Positions 1 through 8,750 of a stretch of 64,000 bases of DNA are shown in pieces (positions within the stretch are counted from its first letter, which is position 1; the number at the start of each line of letters is the position of its first letter). A program made the position numbers and the translations under genes. Source of the DNA: Streptomyces sp. CB02056 (GTDB lineage: Bacteria; Actinomycetota; Actinomycetes; Streptomycetales; Streptomycetaceae); the NCBI RefSeq assembly GCF_001905545.1, contig NZ_LIPD01000025.1, positions 25,308-89,307 of the forward strand, given 5' to 3'. Under the pieces are notes generated by a model that had not been told where the DNA came from, made no database searches, and was given only the letters and a program-made list of their open reading frames with translations.

Positions 1-64
1 TGGTTACGGTTCGTCATGGTTGGTCCCGGCGGGGTTGGTCCCGGCAACGTGTGCTCCCGGCCGG

Positions 65-1612
65 TCAGCCGGCGTCCTTGCGGTCGGCGGCCATGCCGAC
101 CGCGTCGAGCAGGGCGCTGCCGACGATCAGGTCGGCGCCGCCGAACTCCCGGTCGCGCAGCGGGGTGCCGTCGTCCACGGCGAACAGCAGCCGCTCCTCG
201 CCCTGGCGGTAGGCGGTGCCGACCGGCGGGCTGGCCGCGTGCACGGCGAGCAGGGCGACCAGGTACGGCAGGTCCGGGTCCTGCTTGCGGGCGTCGGCGA
301 GCAGGCCGGAGAGCCGGCGGGGGGCGTCCGGGGGCAGGTCGAGCAGGAGCATCGCGGACTCCAGCTGGGCCTCGGAGAACCGGCTGTCGTCCGGGGTGGC
401 GACGAGGTCCGGGTCGGGCAGCTCGGCGCCGAGGTGCTCGCGCTCGACCGGCGGGGTGAGCAGCAGGTCGACCAGGTCGGCGACCCGCACCGAGACCGGG
501 GTTCGCAGACCGGCGCCGCGGGCGAAGAACGCGCCGGTGGGGCGGACGGCCTGCTCTATCGGCAGCCGCAGCACGGGGGCGAGCAGCTGCCCGTAGAGGT
601 CGATGCCGCTGCGGGCGCCGGGGGCGGCGAAGGCCTGGCGGTCCTGCTCGGCGCGGAACAGCGGGCCGGCCTCCAGCAGGCGGGTCTGGAGCTGGGTGTG
701 GCGGCGGATGCAGTCCTTGACGATGTCGACCAGCTCGGCGGCGCGGCGCTTGTGCTCGGGGTCCTCGGCCTCGTCGCGGGCCTTGCGGATGTTGGTGAGA
801 ATCGCGTTCTCGTGCCGGTAGCGGTCCGCGATGTGGTCCAGCGCCTCCTCGATGAGATCGGGGATGGCGCGCATCCAGTCCACCGCCCGGACGTTGCGGC
901 GGGTGGCGTCCAGGGCGCGGCGCAGCGTCTCGGCGTACTGGACGGTGCGGTAGCGGGCCTGCTCGGCGGCGAGCTGGGCGTCGGCCAGGCGGCCGCGGCG
1001 GATCAGCACCTCCAGCTTGACCTCGGCGGCGATCTGGGCCGAGGTGACGTCGGTGTCGAGCGCGCCGACCAGGACGTTGACCGCCTCGTCGGTGGTGCGC
1101 AGGTAGACGCCGCCGTCGGGGCCGGGGACCTCCTCGATCAGCTTGAAGTCGTAGTCGCGGCGGACGTACTCGCCGTCCGCGCCGAAGGTGCCGTAGACGG
1201 CGCGGAAGCCGCGGTCCACGCTGCCGACGTTGATCAGCGACTCCAGCACCCAGCGGGCGACCCGCTCGTGCTCGACGGCGGGACGGCCGACGGCCTGGGC
1301 GGCGACCCGGGGCAGCAGCCGGGCGAGCACTATCTCGCGGTCGGCCCCGGTGTCGAAGTCCATGTGCAGGGTGACCAGGTCGATCGCGGCGAGGCCGACC
1401 TCGGCCATCGCGTAGCCGCCGTACTCGCCGGCCAGGTTGACCTTGCGGTTGTCCAGGTCGTGCAGCGGGGCGGTGCAGGCCAGCGCCTTGAGCCGGCGGG
1501 CCAGGCCCTCGTCGGCGGCGGGGCCGGGCGCGGGGCGCGCGGCGGCCGGGCCGGCCGGGGGTCGGAGGCCGGGCTCGATGGGCGGGTCTGCGATGGCGGT
1601 CACGGTGGACAA
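65..1612 (-). CDS. possible kleisin-like (MukF/JetA-type) subunit, otherwise unknown
   Basis: A 515-residue soluble protein starting at TTG (1612). After a Pro/Ala-rich head (about 1-38) comes a region that looks like winged-helix segments, then a long charged helical stretch at about 195-300 rich in Glu, Arg, Gln and His, then a mostly helical C-terminal half. There is no signal peptide, membrane segment or catalytic motif. A winged-helix head followed by a long helix is the organisation of kleisins of MukBEF/MksBEF/Wadjet complexes; this is inferred from pattern only, not from a database match. In such operons the kleisin precedes small MukE-like and large SMC-like genes, which here would lie off the left edge in the same direction. 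It could equally be an unrelated conserved actinomycete protein. Confidence 0.4.
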   Translation of the reverse strand: MSTVTAIADPPIEPGLRPPAGPAAARPAPGPAADEGLARRLKALACTAPLHDLDNRKVNLAGEYGGYAMAEVGLAAIDLVTLHMDFDTGADREIVLARLLPRVAAQAVGRPAVEHERVARWVLESLINVGSVDRGFRAVYGTFGADGEYVRRDYDFKLIEEVPGPDGGVYLRTTDEAVNVLVGALDTDVTSAQIAAEVKLEVLIRRGRLADAQLAAEQARYRTVQYAETLRRALDATRRNVRAVDWMRAIPDLIEEALDHIADRYRHENAILTNIRKARDEAEDPEHKRRAAELVDIVKDCIRRHTQLQTRLLEAGPLFRAEQDRQAFAAPGARSGIDLYGQLLAPVLRLPIEQAVRPTGAFFARGAGLRTPVSVRVADLVDLLLTPPVEREHLGAELPDPDLVATPDDSRFSEAQLESAMLLLDLPPDAPRRLSGLLADARKQDPDLPYLVALLAVHAASPPVGTAYRQGEERLLFAVDDGTPLRDREFGGADLIVGSALLDAVGMAADRKDAG

Positions 1613-1788
1613 GATTAGAGGTTCGCACCGAGTTCGACCGAAACGGACCTTGCGGGCGGGCGGAGCGGCAGGTGGGCGGCGGTTCGGGTGACGGATTCGG
1701 AACGTGGTTTCGACGGGATTCCGCCATTCCCGAACCGGTATTCGAGAAAACCGTGAGGGTCGCGCACCTGTTCGGTGATGATCGACCC

Positions 1789-2841
1789 ATGATCACCCGA
1801 CTGGCCAAAGCGGGCCTCGCCGCCGCGCTGTCCGTGACCACCCTCACCACCGGCGCCGTCCTCGCCACCGGTGCCACCGCCGAGGCCGCGACCCCGGCGG
1901 TCCCGACCTCCGCCCAGCACGTGACCGTCTCGCAGAGCGGGAACTACCCCGGCGGGTTCTTCACCACCGGAAACATGTCGGTGTCCTGGACCGTCGCCGG
2001 CACCACGGACCTGACCGGGCCGACCCACATCACCCTCGACCTGCCGCCCGGCGTCACCACCGACGGTGCGATGTTCTTCCCCGCACCGGCGGACTACACC
2101 TTCACCACCGCCCTCTCCCCCGACCACCGCCACCTGGAGGCCGTGTTCACCGGCACCCGGCCGGTCGGGAGCTACAACTTCATGAAGCTCAACCTGGCCA
2201 CCACGCCCGGCGTGCCGATCGTCGGCGCGATCACCGCGACGGTCGCCAACCCGAACGACACCGACCCGACCGGGCACGTCTCCGGCTACGACCTCGGCAG
2301 CAAGAGCTCCCTGCCGGCGACCGTCCAGGCCGCCCCCGCCGTCACCGGCCTCGACACGGCCACCGGCCCGGGCACCGGCGGCACCGCGGTGACCGTCAGC
2401 GGCAGCAACCTGGCCAACGGCATGGTGCTGGTCGGCGGCGTCCCGGCCCCCGGCCGCTGCACCGACACCGCCTGCGCGGTGACCACCCCGGGCGGCACGG
2501 GCAGCGCCCCGGTCAGCGTGGTGACGCCCGGCGGCACGGCCGCGGCTCCGGTCACCTTCGACTACACCGGCGCCCCGCCGCCGGCCCCGGCCGCACCGGT
2601 GCTCAGCAGCGTCTCTCCCACCTCCGGCCCGGCCGCCGGCGGTACCCGGGTGTACCTGTTCGGCAGCAACCTGACGTACGGGTCGGTGGCCTTCGGCGGG
2701 GTGCCGGCCACCCACGTCTCCTGCGGCCCGGCCGCCTGCACCGCCACGGCCCCGGCGGGCGCCCAGCCCGGGCCGGTGGACGTCACGGTCACCACGGCGG
2801 GCGGGACCAGCGCGCCGGTGACGTACACCTACACGGCGTAG
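1789..2841 (+). CDS. secreted protein with two IPT/TIG domains
   Basis: A 350-residue protein. The ATG at 1789 places a Sec signal peptide at the N-terminus: a positively charged start (MITRLAK), a hydrophobic core, and an Ala-x-Ala site (AEA) near residue 33. The next ~140 residues form a beta-rich domain of unknown type. Two IPT/TIG (immunoglobulin-like) domains follow; both show the PTSGP/ATGPGTGG-TxVxVxGSNL signature and each carries a Cys pair that could form a disulfide. TIG domains serve in adhesion or as spacers in secreted proteins. There is no LPXTG sorting signal or C-terminal membrane segment, so it is probably released. It is divergent from the upstream gene; an in-frame start at 1672 exists but would bury the signal peptide. 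Confidence 0.75.
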   Translation: MITRLAKAGLAAALSVTTLTTGAVLATGATAEAATPAVPTSAQHVTVSQSGNYPGGFFTTGNMSVSWTVAGTTDLTGPTHITLDLPPGVTTDGAMFFPAPADYTFTTALSPDHRHLEAVFTGTRPVGSYNFMKLNLATTPGVPIVGAITATVANPNDTDPTGHVSGYDLGSKSSLPATVQAAPAVTGLDTATGPGTGGTAVTVSGSNLANGMVLVGGVPAPGRCTDTACAVTTPGGTGSAPVSVVTPGGTAAAPVTFDYTGAPPPAPAAPVLSSVSPTSGPAAGGTRVYLFGSNLTYGSVAFGGVPATHVSCGPAACTATAPAGAQPGPVDVTVTTAGGTSAPVTYTYTA

Positions 2842-3285
2842 CGGCCGTACGCGGCGCACTGGCCGCCGTCGGTGCCCGGGTTCCGCGGAGCCCGGGCACC
2901 GCTGCGTTCGGGGCGGGGCAGTGCCGCCGCGTCCCCTCCACGACTCCGGCCCGGCTCGGTGCGGCCCCGGCCACCCTTCCCGCCGACGCGACCGGTTCCC
3001 CTCCAGCCCCCGATCCGGCCCCGGCCCACCCTCGCGCGCCCCCGACCACCCTCCCGCCGACTCCGCCGGCCCCCGCCTGGGCCCACCCACCCGGCCCCCT
3101 CCAGCCCCCGATCCGGCCCCGGCCCGCCCCCGCGCGCGCCCGGCCACCCCGCCCGTTCCCCTCCTCGCCCCACCCACCCCGAAGGCCAGTTGAACACGTT
3201 CAAAAGATGGGTCTAGAGTCGGTTCCGCGCAGGCGGGACAAGGCTCCGCCTGCACTTCGGCATGCTCGGCATGGAGGTGTGCGAG
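2842..3285. other. gene-free GC-rich interval with imperfect direct repeat
   Basis: About 440 bp of C-rich sequence between two plus-strand genes. No reading frame looks coding. A roughly 28-bp imperfect direct repeat beginning CTCCAGCCCCCGATCCGGCC lies near 3001 and again near 3098. The right end holds the promoter/operator of the next gene (3190-3219). Confidence 0.6.
3190..3219 (+). promoter_or_regulatory. promoter with overlapping TTGAAC dyad
   Basis: TTGAAC (3190-3195), an 18-bp spacer and TAGAGT (3214-3219) form a sigma-70-like promoter. The -35 hexamer is the left arm of the dyad TTGAAC-AC-GTTCAA (3190-3203), the style of a TetR-family operator. The downstream start is at 3286 with GGAGG 8 bp before it. 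Inference from sequence only. Confidence 0.5.
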
Positions 3286-3810
3286 ATGGACGGCGACTCG
3301 GCGGTCATCCTTCGCAAGGTCCGACGGTGGCTCTGGTTCTTCCTGGTCTGCCTGGTGCTCAGCGGTCTCACCGCGTTCCCGCTGGAGACCGAGACCCGCT
3401 GGCTGGCGGACTTCGCCGCCGGCCCGGCCGCGCCGCTGAGCGATCACCTCCCCGGCGCGACGGCCTGGATCGACCGGGTCCACACGGGCGTCGCCGAGAC
3501 CAACGCGCGGTACCCCTTCCTGGCCTACGGCACCGACTGGCTGGCCTTCGCCCACCTGGTGATCGCCGCCGCCTTCTGGGGGCCGCTCAAGGACCCGGTC
3601 CGCAACATCTGGGTGATCCGCTGGGCCGTGCTGGCCTGCGGGGCCGTCATCCCGCTGGCGCTGATCTGCGGCCCGCTGCGCGGGATCCCGCTGGCATGGC
3701 GATTCATCGACATGTCGTTCGGCGTCTTCGGCGTCATCCCGCTCCTGCTCGTGCTGCGGGCGCTGCGCCCGCTGGAGCGCGCGTTCCGGGGGCCGGCGAC
3801 CGCCGGTTGA
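3286..3810 (+). CDS. four-helix membrane protein of unknown function
   Basis: A 174-residue integral membrane protein. ATG 3286 is chosen because GGAGG lies 8 bp upstream; an in-frame ATG at 3262 lacks such a site. Hydrophobic segments lie at about 15-35, 82-100, 110-128 and 142-160, and the first loop (about 38-80) is probably external. No catalytic motif or named family is recognised. It stands alone, behind a promoter whose -35 box sits in a TTGAAC/GTTCAA dyad, which suggests repression by a TetR-type protein encoded elsewhere. Confidence 0.75.
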   Translation: MDGDSAVILRKVRRWLWFFLVCLVLSGLTAFPLETETRWLADFAAGPAAPLSDHLPGATAWIDRVHTGVAETNARYPFLAYGTDWLAFAHLVIAAAFWGPLKDPVRNIWVIRWAVLACGAVIPLALICGPLRGIPLAWRFIDMSFGVFGVIPLLLVLRALRPLERAFRGPATAG

Positions 3811-3985
3811 GCCCGGGCGGCCCGCGCGCCCGGCTCGCACCCCGGCGCGACCCCGCGCGGCGCCGCCCCGGGGCGTGCGGCCCCGGGCACACGCCGCGGC
3901 GCCCGCGGGGCTCCGGGTCACGGGCAACGGCCTTCATCCGCAGGCCCTACCATCTGGCTCAACAGCTGCTGGGAGGCGGACGGGC

Positions 3986-4762
3986 GTGGCCGATGCGGTG
4001 ATCGATCTCAATGCGGACCTCGGAGAGGGGTTCGGACGCTGGACCCTGACCGACGACGAGGCCCTGCTGTCGGTGGTGACCAGCGCCAACGTCGCCTGCG
4101 GGTTCCACGCCGGGGATCCGTCGACGATGCGCCGGGTCTGCGCGCTGGCGGCCGAGCGCGGCGTCCGGATCGGCGCCCAGGTCTCCTACCGCGACCTGGC
4201 CGGCTTCGGCCGCCGCGCGATGGACGTGCCCCCGGAGGAGCTCGCCGACGAGATCGCGTACCAGATCGGCGCCCTCCAGGTGTTCGCCCGCGCGGCCGGC
4301 TCCAAGGTCTCCTACGTCAAGCCGCACGGCGCCCTCTACAACCGGGTGGTCGGCGACTCCGAGCAGGCCGAGGCCGTGGTGGCCGGCGTGCTGCGGGCGG
4401 GCGCGGTCTGCGACGGGCCGCTGCCCGTGCTCGGCCTGCCGGGCTCGCTGCTGCTGGAGGTGGCCGAGGGCGTCGGGCTCCCGGTGGTCGCCGAGGCCTT
4501 CGCCGACCGCGCGTACACCCGTACCGGCACCCTCGTGCCGCGCCGCGAGCCGGACGCCGTGGTGCACGACCCCGAGTCGGTGATCACCCGCGCCGTCGCC
4601 ATCGCCCGGGACGGCACGGTGGAGGCCGCCGGCGGCGAGCGGATCGCCGTCGAGGCCCGCTCGCTCTGCGTCCACGGCGACACCCCCGGCGCCGCCCAGC
4701 TCGCCTGGCGGATCCGCGGCGCCCTGGCCTCCGCCGGGGTCCGGGTGGAGGCCTTCACGTGA
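3986..4762 (+). CDS. pxpA: 5-oxoprolinase subunit A (LamB/YcsF family)
   Basis: PxpA, with PxpB and PxpC, cleaves 5-oxoproline (pyroglutamate) to glutamate using ATP in the cytoplasm. The 258-residue product starts with the family hallmark DLNADLGEGFG at residues 7-17, followed by the VACGFHAGDP and YVKPHGALYN motifs, and its length matches the usual 240-255. GTG 3986 is preceded by GGGAGG at 9 bp; an upstream in-frame start would add a low-complexity tail. It is the first gene of a tight pxpABC operon: its stop overlaps the pxpB start (GTGA). Confidence 0.95.
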   Translation: MADAVIDLNADLGEGFGRWTLTDDEALLSVVTSANVACGFHAGDPSTMRRVCALAAERGVRIGAQVSYRDLAGFGRRAMDVPPEELADEIAYQIGALQVFARAAGSKVSYVKPHGALYNRVVGDSEQAEAVVAGVLRAGAVCDGPLPVLGLPGSLLLEVAEGVGLPVVAEAFADRAYTRTGTLVPRREPDAVVHDPESVITRAVAIARDGTVEAAGGERIAVEARSLCVHGDTPGAAQLAWRIRGALASAGVRVEAFT

Positions 4763-5391
4763 CACCGGGGACGGTGCGCCGGGTCGGCGAGCGGGCGCTG
4801 CTGGTCGAGCTGCCCGGGCCGGCCGAGGTGGCCGCGCTGTACGGCTGGCTGAGCGAGCGCCGGGAGTCGGGGGCGCTCGGTGCGGTGGAGGAACTGGTCC
4901 CGGCCGCGCGCACCCTGCTGCTGGACGGCGTCGCGGACGTCGACGCGGTCGCGGCCCTGCTGCGCACCGCCCGTCCGACGGCGGCGGCGGCCGGGGTGGC
5001 GCGCGGACCGCTGCTGGAGGTCCCGACCGTGTACGACGGCGCCGACCTGGCCGAGGTCGCCGCGCTGTGGGGGGTCTCCGTGGAGGCCGCCGTCCGGATC
5101 CACACCGGGCCCGAGTACGTCGTCGCGTTCTGCGGCTTCGCCCCCGGCTTCGGCTACCTCACCGGCCTCCCGGCGCCGTACGAGGTGCCGCGCCGGGCCA
5201 CCCCGCGCAGTTCCGTCCCGGCCGGCTCGGTCGCCCTGGCCGGCCCGTACACCGGCGTCTACCCGCACCCCTCCCCCGGCGGCTGGCAGCTGATCGGCCG
5301 GACGGCGCTCGCCCTCTGGGACGCCGACCGCGAGCCCCCGGCCCTGCTGGCCCCGGGCACCCGGGTCCGCTTCACCGCTGAACGGGCCTGA
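4759..5391 (+). CDS. pxpB: 5-oxoprolinase subunit B (KipI-like)
   Basis: A 210-residue cyclophilin-like protein of the KipI/PxpB family, which forms the ATP-dependent oxoprolinase with PxpC. Family motifs are GERALLVEL at the N-terminus, CGFAPGFGYLTGL in the middle and the conserved VPAGSVALAG...YPHPSPGGWQLIGRT region. It starts at GTG 4759, overlapping the pxpA stop by 4 bp, so translation is probably coupled. pxpC follows after 12 bp. Nothing suggests a KipI-type sporulation kinase-inhibitor role here; the linkage to pxpA supports the metabolic function. Confidence 0.95.
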   Translation: MTPGTVRRVGERALLVELPGPAEVAALYGWLSERRESGALGAVEELVPAARTLLLDGVADVDAVAALLRTARPTAAAAGVARGPLLEVPTVYDGADLAEVAALWGVSVEAAVRIHTGPEYVVAFCGFAPGFGYLTGLPAPYEVPRRATPRSSVPAGSVALAGPYTGVYPHPSPGGWQLIGRTALALWDADREPPALLAPGTRVRFTAERA

Positions 5392-5403
5392 GGGGGAGGC
5401 GAG

Positions 5404-6267
5404 TTGAACGAGCTGGTGGTGGAGCGACCGGGACCGCTGACCACGGTCCAGGACCTCGGGCGGCGCGGGGTCGCCCACCTCGGGGTGCCGAGGGCCGGGG
5501 CGCTGGACGAGCCGGCCCTGCGGGCGGCCAACCGGCTGGTGGGCAACGACCCCGGGGCCGCCGGGCTGGAGAGCACGCTCGGCGGGGTCGCGCTGCGGGC
5601 CGTCGCGGCGGTCCTGGTCGCCGTCACCGGTGCGCCCTCGCCCGTCCGGGTGGACGGCCGGCCGGCCGCCTGGGGCGCGCCGGTCCTGGTGCCGGCCGGA
5701 GCAGTGCTGGAGGTGGGGGCGGCGACGGCCGGGGTGCGCGGCTACCTGGCGGTGGCGGGCGGGATCGACGTCCCGCCGGTGCTCGGCAGCCGCTCGACGG
5801 ACCTGCTCGCCGGGCTCGGGCCGGCCCCGTTGGCCGCCGGGGACCGCCTGCCGGTCGGCACCCCGCCGCCGTACCGGGCCCGGCCCGAGCTGGTGCCGCT
5901 GCCCGCTCCCCCGGCCGAACTGGTGCTGCGGCTGCGGCTCGGACCGCGCGCGGACTGGTTCACCCCGGAGGCGGTGGCCCGCCTCGGCCGCGACCGGTAC
6001 CTGGTCTCCCCGACCGGCAACCGGGTCGGGCTGCGCACCGAGGGCCCGCCGGTCGCGCGTGCCCGGGACGGCGAACTGCCCAGCGAGGGAATGGTGTTGG
6101 GCGCGGTGCAGATTCCGCCGGACGGCCGGCCGGTGGTGTTCCTGGCCGACCACCCGACCACCGGCGGCTACCCGGTGATCGGCGTCGTACCGGCCGCCGA
6201 CCTCGCGGCCGCCGCCCAGGCCCGGCCGGGGACACCGGTGCGCTTCGTCCCCCTGCGGGAGCGCTGA
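5404..6267 (+). CDS. pxpC: 5-oxoprolinase subunit C (KipA-like)
   Basis: A 287-residue protein of the biotin-dependent carboxyltransferase/KipA family, acting as the PxpC subunit. It begins with the family pattern VERPGPLTTVQDLGRRG and contains RAANRLVGN, YLAVAGGID and SNRVG-like (TGNRVGLR) motifs, and near the end the segment PSEGMVLGAVQIPPDG, all characteristic. TTG 5404 has GGGAGG just upstream. It is the last gene of pxpABC; the next gene lies on the other strand. Confidence 0.95.
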   Translation: MNELVVERPGPLTTVQDLGRRGVAHLGVPRAGALDEPALRAANRLVGNDPGAAGLESTLGGVALRAVAAVLVAVTGAPSPVRVDGRPAAWGAPVLVPAGAVLEVGAATAGVRGYLAVAGGIDVPPVLGSRSTDLLAGLGPAPLAAGDRLPVGTPPPYRARPELVPLPAPPAELVLRLRLGPRADWFTPEAVARLGRDRYLVSPTGNRVGLRTEGPPVARARDGELPSEGMVLGAVQIPPDGRPVVFLADHPTTGGYPVIGVVPAADLAAAAQARPGTPVRFVPLRER

Positions 6268-6297
6268 GCGGGAGCACCGGGCGACCCACGAACCCGC

Positions 6298-7068
6298 TCA
6301 CCCCCGTTCGAGCGCCTCCGCCGCGGCGGCCGCGAAGCCGTCCGGGTTGTCGATCATGATGTTGTGCCCGCAGTCCGGCACCGCGACCACCCGCACTCCG
6401 GCCGCGCGGAGGGCGTCGGCACCGGCGGGCTCGCCGTCCGCCGCCGGGTGGAGGAAGGTGCGCGGGAGGTCGAGGCCGAGCAGCAGCTCGCGCATGGTCG
6501 GTTCGGTCGCCCGGGCGAGGTGGCGGGCGCTGCGGTGGAGCGCCTCCGGGCCGGCCAGCCGCATGGTGGACCACCAGAACGGGCCGACCCGCTCGGCGAA
6601 TTCGCCCAGGCCGCCGGCCAGGAACTCCTCCTCGCCGTAGGCCGCGATGCCGCTGCTGCCGGGGCGGCGCCGGTCGGGGTCGATCCGGTCCAGGTTGGCG
6701 TCCACCAGGAGCAGCCGCTCGACGAGGCGCGGGTGCCGCCGGGCGAGGACGATCGCGACCGCCCCGCCCATGCTGTGGCCGACCACCTCGACCCGGTCCG
6801 GCCCGGCGGCCGCGACCGCCGCCGCGACCGCGTCCGCGTGCTCCTCCAGCGTGTAGCCGAAGTCCGTCGGCCGGTCGCTGAGGCCGAAGCCGAGCAGGTC
6901 CAGCAGCAGCGAGCGCCGCCCGGCCAGCAGCGGGTGGGCGGCGGCGGCCGCGAAGTAGGCCGGCGAGCTGGAGCCGAGCCCGTGCAGGTAGAGCCGGACC
7001 GGCTCGGCGCCGGGCAGCTCGACCCAGCGGATCCGGTCGCCGTTCGGGGTGACGGGGGCCTCGCGCAT
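6298..7068 (-). CDS. alpha/beta hydrolase
   Basis: A 256-residue alpha/beta-fold hydrolase. The oxyanion HG motif (LHGLGSS) is near residue 29, the nucleophile elbow is GHSMGG with Ser99, and the catalytic His is in DCGHNI near the C-terminus. The substrate is unknown. ATG 7068 is used because the longer ORF would run through the PadR operator region. It is divergent from a PadR regulator with a 20-bp palindrome in the shared promoter, so it is very probably a target of that repressor. Confidence 0.9.
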   Translation of the reverse strand: MREAPVTPNGDRIRWVELPGAEPVRLYLHGLGSSSPAYFAAAAAHPLLAGRRSLLLDLLGFGLSDRPTDFGYTLEEHADAVAAAVAAAGPDRVEVVGHSMGGAVAIVLARRHPRLVERLLLVDANLDRIDPDRRRPGSSGIAAYGEEEFLAGGLGEFAERVGPFWWSTMRLAGPEALHRSARHLARATEPTMRELLLGLDLPRTFLHPAADGEPAGADALRAAGVRVVAVPDCGHNIMIDNPDGFAAAAAEALERG

Positions 7069-7141
7069 ACTCACTCGCTCCTCGTTTGTGGGGGCCGGCC
7101 CGGGGTGCCGGCCCGGGGGTTTCCGGCGGACGAGCAGGACC

Positions 7142-7176
7142 ATACCTCGAACACGAGGTATCACGATAGCGAGATA
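7142..7176. promoter_or_regulatory. PadR-type operator (overlapping dyads)
   Basis: A perfect palindrome ATACCTCG-AACA-CGAGGTAT (7142-7161) is followed by, and overlaps, a less perfect dyad TATCACGATAGCGAGATA (7159-7176). It lies in the 145-bp gap between the divergent hydrolase and PadR genes, where an autoregulating PadR repressor would bind. The symmetry is seen directly; the binding protein is inferred. Confidence 0.75.
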
Positions 7177-7213
7177 CCCATGCCCCGAGGGACGGATCTG
7201 AGAGAGTGGCCCC

Positions 7214-7747
7214 ATGCTGAAGCTCGCCATCCTCGGGTTCCTGTACGACCGCCCCCTGCACGGCTACGAGCTGCGCCGCCACCTCGCCGCGCTCACCGGG
7301 CACGTCCGACCGATCAGCGACGGCACGCTCTACCCCGCGATCAAGCGTCTGGAGGCCGACGGCCTGCTGGTCCGCGAGACCGAGCCGGGCAGCGCCGCCG
7401 CGCCCCGGCACACCCTGCACCTCACCGGGGCCGGCCGCGCCGCGCTGCTCGACCGGCTGCGCGAGCCCGAACCGCTCGACGTCAGCGACGAGAACCGCTG
7501 GTTCACCCTGCTCGCCTTCCTGCGGCACCTCGCCGACCCCGCCGCCCAGGCCGCCGTGCTCCGCCGCCGACTGGCCTTCCTCGCCGAGCCGGCCAGCTTC
7601 TTCTACGAGGGCGACCGCCCGATCGGCGCCGAGGAGTTCGACGACCCCTTCCGGCGCGGCCTGCTGCTCGTCGCCCGCGCCACCACCGAGGCCGAACTCG
7701 CCTGGCTGCACGCGACCCTGGCCGACCTGGCGGACGGCCCCCGGTAG
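7214..7747 (+). CDS. PadR-family transcriptional regulator
   Basis: A 177-residue regulator. The N-terminal winged-helix domain (1-80) has the PadR hallmarks LAILGFLYDRPLHGYEL and the GTLYPAIKRLEADGLL segment. A helical C-terminal domain of about 90 residues for dimerisation follows, the usual PadR subfamily-2 layout. PadR proteins are mostly repressors released by small aromatic ligands. The neighbouring divergent hydrolase and the palindrome between them imply local autoregulation and control of that enzyme. Confidence 0.93.
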   Translation: MLKLAILGFLYDRPLHGYELRRHLAALTGHVRPISDGTLYPAIKRLEADGLLVRETEPGSAAAPRHTLHLTGAGRAALLDRLREPEPLDVSDENRWFTLLAFLRHLADPAAQAAVLRRRLAFLAEPASFFYEGDRPIGAEEFDDPFRRGLLLVARATTEAELAWLHATLADLADGPR

Positions 7748-7822
7748 ACCAGGCCCCGAACGCGCCGCGGCCCGCGCGGACCTGCCGACGCCCTCTTCCC
7801 CCGCCCACCCGTCCGTGTTCCG

Positions 7823-8527
7823 ATGAACGGCATGGCAGACGAACGACGCGATGGCTACGACGGGACGGGCGAGGGTGCGATCACCCCGGACGGCTGCGCC
7901 GTCGAGGTGTGGACCCGCCTCCCCGCGGGCAACGCCCCGGACGTGATCGAGGCGGCGGTGCCGCCCGGCGCGCACATCCTCGAACTCGGCTGCGGCGTGG
8001 GCCGGATGACGCACCCGCTGACCGACCGGGGCTTCACCGTGACGGCCGTGGACGAGTCCGCCGACATGCTGGCCCGGGTCCGCCCGGACGTCCGCACGGT
8101 GCGCAGCCCGATCGAAGCACTGGACCTCGGCGAGCGCTTCGACGTCGTCATGCTCGCCTCCTTCCTGGTGCACGCCGGTGACGTGACGGTCCGCCGGGGC
8201 CTGCTGGAGACCTGCCGCCGGCACGTCGCCGAGGACGGCTGCGTGCTGGTGCAGCGCGAGGGCGAGGACTGGCACCGGAACGTGCCGAGGGAGAGCTCGA
8301 TCGGCCCGGACGGGCGGGCCCGGCTGGTCTCCGCCACGCCGGTCGGCGACGGCGTCAACTCCGTACGGTTCGAGTACGTCTTCCCGGACGGCACCTGGAC
8401 CCAGACCTTCCTGTCCCGACCGCTCAGCACCGAGGCGTTCGAGCGGGCGCTCGCGGAGGCCGGTCTGGTGGTCGAGCGCTACCTGACGGCGGACCGCACC
8501 TGGGTCCGGGCGCGGCCGGTGCTGTAG
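7823..8527 (+). CDS. class I SAM-dependent methyltransferase
   Basis: A 234-residue protein with a Rossmann-type SAM-binding domain: motif I is ILELGCGVGRMTH (about 51-63), the acidic end of strand beta-2 is AVDES, and FDVVMLASFLVHA corresponds to the post-I/motif II region. The C-terminal beta-rich part probably shapes a small-molecule substrate site. The substrate cannot be read. The start is uncertain: ATG 7823 or ATG 7832, neither with a strong ribosome site. It lies 75 bp downstream of padR on the same strand and may be co-transcribed. Confidence 0.85.
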   Translation: MNGMADERRDGYDGTGEGAITPDGCAVEVWTRLPAGNAPDVIEAAVPPGAHILELGCGVGRMTHPLTDRGFTVTAVDESADMLARVRPDVRTVRSPIEALDLGERFDVVMLASFLVHAGDVTVRRGLLETCRRHVAEDGCVLVQREGEDWHRNVPRESSIGPDGRARLVSATPVGDGVNSVRFEYVFPDGTWTQTFLSRPLSTEAFERALAEAGLVVERYLTADRTWVRARPVL

Positions 8528-8750
8528 CTCCCGGCTGTCGCCGGAGCGGCAAGGGCCCTGTGCGCAAAGCCGGAACAAAGGGTGAACAAAGAACTGTCAC
8601 TTTCACCCCGTACCATCAGCCGCGCGCCGGGCTCGCGCGCGGCCCGCGGGCCGGGCGGGTCACGGTGGTCCCGCACGCCCATCCGACCCGCAAGGACCCG
8701 CCCATGCCGCCCCTGCCCCTCGCCCGACGGATACCCCCGGCGGGTGCCCG

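Noticed and set aside
20..1618. Large plus-strand ORF opposite the first gene
   Set aside because: It is the antisense shadow of the minus-strand gene: it is low complexity and Ala/Gly/Val/Gln-rich, without a ribosome site.
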